64,000 bases of DNA, taken from Epiperipatus broadwayi. Its lineage: Eukaryota; Onychophora; Udeonychophora; Euonychophora; Peripatidae. A program made the position numbers and the translations under genes. The stretch is taken from assembly GCA_028023455.1 (NCBI GenBank), contig JAQFVV010006274.1, forward strand, positions 2,358,001 to 2,422,000. The letters run 5' to 3'. Positions 59,321-64,000 of the stretch are shown here, in pieces. Under the pieces are notes generated by a model, which had not been told where the DNA came from, made no database searches, and saw only the letters and a list, made by a program, of their open reading frames with translations. The first letter of the stretch is position 1; every line of letters starts with the position of its first letter.

Positions 59321-59377
59321 GTCATTTAGACCATCTGATGAGTGCTGGTTCAGCATGAAATACATATATTGGAGATC
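59321..59377 (+). ncRNA. Hammerhead ribozyme, family A (A1)
   Basis: Core CUGAUGA (59335-59341), stem II GUGCUG-GUU-CAGCAU (G-U closing pair), GAAA (59357-59360), stem III AUA-CA-UAU, A17, then UUGG (59369-59372). The inner stem I has lost its first pair (U-U instead of A-U); the outer helix is degenerate (AUUU/AGAU). An alternative local hairpin AUGGUC-AUUUA-GACCAU has arisen upstream of the core. Cleavage would fall between 59368 and 59369 if active. Confidence 0.75.
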
Positions 59378-59500
59378 ATTTAACTTATCCACATGTAGGT
59401 GGTCATGTGTATCAGTTGTATAAGATAGATTGGATAGATACAGGGAGCTAGAAAGTTCAAGTTCAAGTCCCTTATATTATTCTATTTCTATCATTTTAAA

Positions 59501-59850
59501 AAGCAACTCATTGGAAACTATGCCCTAACCCTTTTTTCTAAATTCTTTTCCATCTGTAATAGAAATAAAATGAAATATTTTTTCTAAATATCTTTGTGTG
59601 GACGAATGTTAAGTATTCCCAGAAAAGCAGATTTGGTGATTTCGAAAAATCTCTTAGAATACGATATGATAATTAAGTAGTTACATATTTTTAATCATCA
59701 TTATTGATAATTGTCAATAAGTTTTAATAACCCAGTCAATATCTATATTAATTAATAAAGTAATAATACTAACATGTATGAATAATCTCATAGATTAATG
59801 TGCACATCCACATATATATATATACGACACACACACAATATATATATATA
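59501..59850. other. No gene seen; spacer
   Basis: AT-rich, ending in TA and CA dinucleotide runs (59812-59865). Confidence 0.4.
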
Positions 59851-59985
59851 TATATATATTGTAATGGGTGAGCTATTCTCCTTGTGTGATCATGCCCAAC
59901 CCATTGGATGACATATGTAATGGATGAGCTATTCTTCTTATGAGGTGTAGTTAACTATGGTTACCCATTGAATCTTCATGGAAGG
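59851..59985 (+). repeat. Two short direct repeats
   Basis: GTAATGGGTGAGCTATTCTC (59860-59879) and GTAATGGATGAGCTATTCTT (59918-59937) are near-identical, with CCATTGGATGACAT / CCATTGAATCTTCA following. Possibly part of a repeat whose other copies are outside the window. Confidence 0.5.
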
Positions 59986-62163
59986 GCATTACACATGCAT
60001 GATAAGGTAAGTCAGTCATTTGATGATTTATCTAAGTTTTAGGAAGTAGTCCCATGTTGATTAATGACTGAGTGGGGTAAGACTCATACTTACACAACTT
60101 CCCTTAATTCATCTCTCTTGATCCTCATTATGCCACAGAGTTCAAACTCAGGGAGAATGTACATGTACCATACTTCAAGACATGATTATTCAGTATCTCA
60201 TATGTACATTGGATATACATAAGTGTGATTAATTGGAAAATAGAAAAATCAAACAACAAATGACTAATTTGATTTAATATTAAATATTTAACAATTTGAT
60301 TTTGATGATGATGGCTATTTATAATTCTTTATAACAAAGTGGTGTATGTATTTAATGTTTAATGAATGTATGGGCATGATCATCCTTTGTTTGTATTCAT
60401 TAACCATTTATTAACCCATAATCGCTATGAAGGATGATCATTCCCCATTCCAATTTAACAAACTCAAATTTACATTGAAGACAATTTGAAATTATATCTT
60501 AACAATTAACTCTTTGATGACTAAAATTCCATGAAATCATTTGGTCATTAATTTATACTCTGCCTATCTATATTTTATGATCTGTTGAGAGTTGCTTATA
60601 AATTCTGAACCCTCTCCTATTCTGTCATTATATAGATCTATGATAGGACAGACCATAATCAAGGATTAGTCATACATTCCGAATAACAAATAATTAATAA
60701 TATAAGTTAATTAAACACAAACATTGAACATAAAAAATTATTGTAATTGTCAAAATGTGAGTGCTTAATATTAAATAAGAGTAAAGTCTCACCTTTCAAG
60801 TCAGTAGACTGATGTACCAATTGGAAAGCAAGTTGGGAGTCTGCCCTAAATTTTATTATTAAATGGAAAACAAAAAAATAGAATTGATAGCTCTCTTCCT
60901 TCTAGAGTAATTGGAGGTTGGATGGATCAACTCTGTTTCAAAAGAAAGAAATCAATTTAACAATAAAAATAAGAATAAAAAAAATAGAGAAATATAATTT
61001 GGGATGTTAATCAGCATAGTCTAGTCTTGTAATCCACATTTGTGAAATGTGTGAGTATCCTTGCTCTTAGAAAAGTTCCTTTGCATGAACTGAATGGTAG
61101 TCCATCAGATAGTTTTTGGGTCACCATTTGGGTCTTCATGTTAGTGACTCAGACTCTTTTATAAACAATCTTTCCTAGGCTGAGATCATTTCTTTGCTTA
61201 ATTGTAGCATGTTATAGATCTTTTATTATCATGGTCATCATGATGTTAATTTGATATGATAATCATATCTGGACTCATGCTTGTAAGATGAGCAGCTCCA
61301 TCCCCACAATGTTTTATTACCTCTTAGCCATGCATGGTTCATTATTTCTAGCTTGTAACTTGGGTTAAAGATATAAGCTTTATAAAATTAAAGTGGGTCC
61401 TTTTTTAATCAACTTTCTCAAATTGCAATAATAGTGGTTTATGTACTTCAATACTAAGGATAGTTAATCTGACAAATAAATTGATTTTAAGAATTTATTC
61501 AAGTAGCTTTTCTTGATGACATGATTTATTTGCCTTCCTTTTTTCTTAAAAAAATGAAAGTGTTCTATTTTGTCTTATGTTTTATTTTTAGATCATGAGT
61601 TTCAAGTTTGGCGTTGCTTTCATTGTTAACGTCACTTTGTTCTTTTTATAATTTAATGCTGGATTAATAATAATAAAAACAATTTAACATTATTGATTTC
61701 TTTTTTTTATTTTTAGAGATTTTTGTTTGCTTGTGTTAAAGGGTTTGGTATACATATAAACTAGTATTGTAAATAATATAATTTTAACTGACAATTTTAC
61801 ACAAACGTATTAACTTATAACAATAATATACTTTTGATTGTGTTGGTAGATTCAGTTTTTGTGATGTATGTGTGGGTAGTGGTCGGTTTAATATATTCTC
61901 ACAATATATTATAATGGACAGCAGGCATTTAATATTCTCAGTAGAGGGTGTCATTAGATTTCTAATCTAGAAAATTTATAATTTACTGATGAGGATACTA
62001 AATACATGTGCCTACCCAGCTATACTATTACTCATATATCTAAAATCACTTCTAGATTGCAGATAGCAGAGATTCTTGGCAAAAAAAAAACAATTGGTAG
62101 AGCAGTGGACAGTAAACAAAATGCTGAATAAATCTAACACTTAACAAAACAATCTTTATTAAC
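59986..62163. other. No recognised gene; unassigned, less AT-rich stretch
   Basis: GGGCATGATCATCCTT (about 60372-60387) and AAGGATGATCATTCCCC (about 60430-60446) are partial inverted copies, and GATCATGCCCAACCCATTGG (59886-59905) shares part of them. No reverse-transcriptase or transposase motif found. ATCATGAGTTTCAAGTTTGG (about 61595) opens a very short signal-like frame (MSFKFGVAFIVNVTLFFL) that stops after 18 codons. Confidence 0.4.
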
Positions 62164-62288
62164 AATTTAACAACATAAACATCACATGATCACCATGATA
62201 CTAGCACATAATTGTTATCAAACAAGGCAAAACTCTACTGTACGGAGAGTTTTGCCTTAGAGTTTTGCCTTGTTTAATTTAACAACAT
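62164..62288 (-). mobile_element. Family M short retroposon (M3) with 13-bp target-site duplication
   Basis: AATTTAACAACAT at 62164-62176 and 62276-62288 flanks a 99-bp element. It has the family tail in inverse orientation (AAACATCACATGATCACCAT) and the inverted ends AACAAGGCAAAACTCTACTG / AGAGTTTTGCCTTGTTT. It lacks the hammerhead segment, like M1. The perfect duplication marks a recent insertion. Confidence 0.85.
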
Positions 62289-63469
62289 GTGATACAATTC
62301 AGTGGTAAGATTTAAATACCAGAGTTAACCCTTCATTTTATTGTACAACCAGTTCAATTTATCTTATATATACACAAACATGTATATATCTAACTTATAT
62401 CAGAACTATAGCAGTGTAATTTCTCATAACAAAATTTATCATATATGTATTGTAAGCATCTACCCATATTATTATTGCATAATTCATGCACGTATACAAT
62501 CTCTCCTGCAGCTTCGAGTAAGTATATTTATTACTGTACTTAATATAGAAGTAACACGAGTCCCTTCATTATTATGCATTTATTGAACACATATATAGAG
62601 AAAAGGTCAATTTACCTTAATTACGATCAAATGTCCACGTGGTCAAAGCTAACAGTCCACACATTTATAATTCTAAAGAAATACTGGCCTTATTGATATT
62701 TGTTGATTCTAAGGATGGTAAATCACCATCAATGTGATACGCCAATTCGTTTATCATAGAGGTGGAGTAGATGATTTCACTCATTTAAGAGATCCAAGCT
62801 GCATGTGCTTCGTTGCCATTACACTGGATAATTTTTAAACAGCGAAATTTCATAAATCCAATTCAGGTGAGTCCTACGATAACAATCCACTGGGCCGGTC
62901 ATAGAAACCCACACTATTTAATTACCTTAACATTTTGATGGAAATATTAATAAAACTTCTTAATCAATTACACATTAATCAATCCAAAATCCGTGCCACG
63001 TCTTTCCTCCTTCCTTTTAATCACCACTATATAATTTTGCAAAAAAAAAATAGTTCTTTTCTTTTACACTCTTTAACCTCACATTTTTCCTTGTATATTC
63101 GTACGCCGCTGACCAGATCTTCTATTGTTTCAGAATACCAACTCTACCAGTTCTCAGACTTCTTGCCGACAGAGTCATTAACTCAAACTGCCTGCAGCAA
63201 CTAATTCATTCTATTTCTGTAGCTTTATATGCCCAATGGATTCATCAAGAAACACGTATTACCACTAATATTATTAAATGTAGAACTTAGAACACTAACG
63301 AACAACAAATAATCGATAACAAATTTATACAACTCCATATATAATTGCCTCTCATCAATCCCACATATAAACATTAATACATACACACACTTTATAATAA
63401 CACACATACAACTATATCTATATAAGCATACAGTCCATCCTTTAACAGACATATTACCTTCACACTCTT
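62289..63469. other. No recognised gene; unassigned stretch with higher GC
   Basis: An 89-codon + frame (62935-63204) and an interrupted - strand frame (HIDGDLPSLESTNINKASIS, about 62690-62750) have coding-like composition, but neither matches a family that I know. It may be a decayed mobile element. Confidence 0.35.
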
Positions 63470-63591
63470 TGTAACAGGGTTCGAATGACTATTTATATAT
63501 ATCTTTTCACATATACACAGTCACTCAATATCAACACTCTCAATTAACACTATATTGCATTATTTCTTGTATTCGAACCCCGTCTGTTACA
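63470..63591. mobile_element. Possible small MITE with TGTAACAG ends
   Basis: TGTAACAGGGTTCGAAT (63470-63486) and ATTCGAACCCCGTCTGTTACA (63571-63591, 21 bases taken as two parts: ATTCGAACCCC and GTCTGTTACA) are inverted terminal repeats around a 122-bp AT-rich interior. GGTTCGAAT also looks like a tRNA T-loop, so a pair of inverted tRNA-derived fragments is an alternative. No clear target-site duplication. Confidence 0.55.
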
Positions 63592-63940
63592 GTATATATA
63601 CACATAATGCTGAAGCATCTTTAACTAAACATTTAAATAGTTTAAATCAAATGCTGAAAAAAAAAACATTGTTTAAAAATATATAACAGATTTAAAATAA
63701 TATAAAACCTTTATTTGAGGATTTAAATTTTCAGATCAATTATTTAACCGATTTGGTAACAACTCAAGTCATTTTCTAATCTGATAATTATAACCCAAAT
63801 TTATATGCATCAGCAATTATTAATATCAATCATTTAAAACTAGTTAATTAATAATGTCTTAGCATTATATATATATGTAATCTTATAATTGAATATTTAT
63901 AAATACAGTAATTAGATATATGTAAAGTATAACTTGAAAA
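63592..63940. other. No gene seen; AT-rich spacer
   Basis: No ORF, repeat or RNA signature found. Confidence 0.4.
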
Positions 63941-64000
63941 ATTTTATCCACTTAGGAGCGCTTTCGACTATCCTCTTAGTCTTTGTCAACTAACATTATC
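63941..64000 (-). repeat. Edge of a repeat with GAAAGCGCT motif
   Basis: On the - strand: GACUAAGAGGAUAGUC forms a 4-bp hairpin followed at once by GAAAGCGCUCC. The 11-mer TCGAAAGCGCT is shared with the palindrome at 28593-28790. It continues outside the window, so its nature cannot be settled. Confidence 0.4.

Larger units (their letters stand above)
58915..59500. mobile_element. Family A hammerhead repeats as an inverted pair (A2/A1)
   Basis: Arms 58925-59180 (- sense) and 59210-59485 (+ sense) are inverted copies about 85-90% alike: each has the ATTAAAGTTTAAAGATTTGC block, TATATTAAGATAGC complement, a ribozyme, GGTCATGTGTATCA, then GGGAGCT.GAAAGTTC and a B-box-like GTTCAAGTCCC at its outer end. 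The whole is a head-to-head dimer of about 280-bp units. No ORF. Regions inside the arms allowed the family to be recognised at 45845 and 55245. Confidence 0.75.

Noticed and set aside
61980-62010. CTGATGAGGATACTAAATAC resembling a hammerhead core
   Set aside because: No stem II of useful length, GAAA is absent, and no flanking complementarity for stem I; chance or too decayed.
62935-63204. 89-codon + frame as a gene
   Set aside because: No recognisable domain, Ser/Leu/Thr-rich from local composition, and no splice or polyadenylation context that I could support.
1-64000. Prokaryotic or organellar origin
   Set aside because: No ribosome-binding-site-led ORFs, no operons, and abundant animal-type LINE, SINE and hAT relics; long non-coding AT-rich spacers do not fit a mitochondrial genome.

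Overview
The window is eukaryotic and very AT-rich (roughly three quarters A+T by eye). It has no bacterial features, no rRNA, no CRISPR array and no intact protein-coding gene that I can recognise. Decayed non-LTR retrotransposons of several clades, an RTE-like family, a non-autonomous hAT element and many short palindromic repeats point to a large, repeat-rich invertebrate animal genome. I cannot name the species. Planarians or other flatworms and hydrozoan cnidarians would fit the base composition, but nothing here proves either.

Layout. 1-3060: decayed LINE, + strand. 3540-6860: a second LINE with ORF1 zinc knuckle, endonuclease and C-terminal zinc finger but the RT core deleted. 6957-11100: palindromic repeats, an AT microsatellite, a short retroposon with target-site duplication (8659-8858), RTE fragments and a tRNA-derived SINE with a 12-bp target-site duplication (10987-11091). 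12083-12450: an isolated GC-rich island. 15290-17040: a third LINE on the - strand with YADD. 20298-21415: a palindromic element with tRNA-like arms and a tandem duplication. 22852-23446: two direct repeats, each with a hammerhead ribozyme. 26560-28790: large inverted repeats. 30900-36400: a nested pair, an RTE-like LINE sitting inside another LINE, all on the - strand. 37697-39131: another palindrome, then a 468-bp retroposon with a hammerhead-like motif. 39424-39740: a possible terminal exon. 43044-48385: inverted repeats, another hammerhead and a tandem hammerhead-like repeat. 48750-51479: RTE fragments. 55245-59500: an inverted repeat, the hAT element, and an inverted pair of hammerhead repeats. 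62164-64000: small mobile elements and unassigned sequence.

The main result is the ribozymes. Five copies of one family (A) carry a type I hammerhead core: CUGAUGA, a 6-bp stem II with loop GUU, GAAA, a very short stem III of 2-3 bp with a 2-nt loop, an NUH cleavage triplet, and a stem I made of an inner CCAA/UUGG helix and an outer helix separated by an internal loop. One pair shows a covarying stem I position. Two of them are direct repeats exactly 400 nt apart. A second, unrelated family (M) has the same architecture with a weak stem II, 13-15-bp target-site duplications, and a tandem copy about 453 nt apart. Both look like small non-autonomous retroposons of the retrozyme / hammerhead-SINE kind. 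No Penelope-like reverse transcriptase is visible here that could drive them; the RTE-like and other LINEs are the only RT relics in the window.
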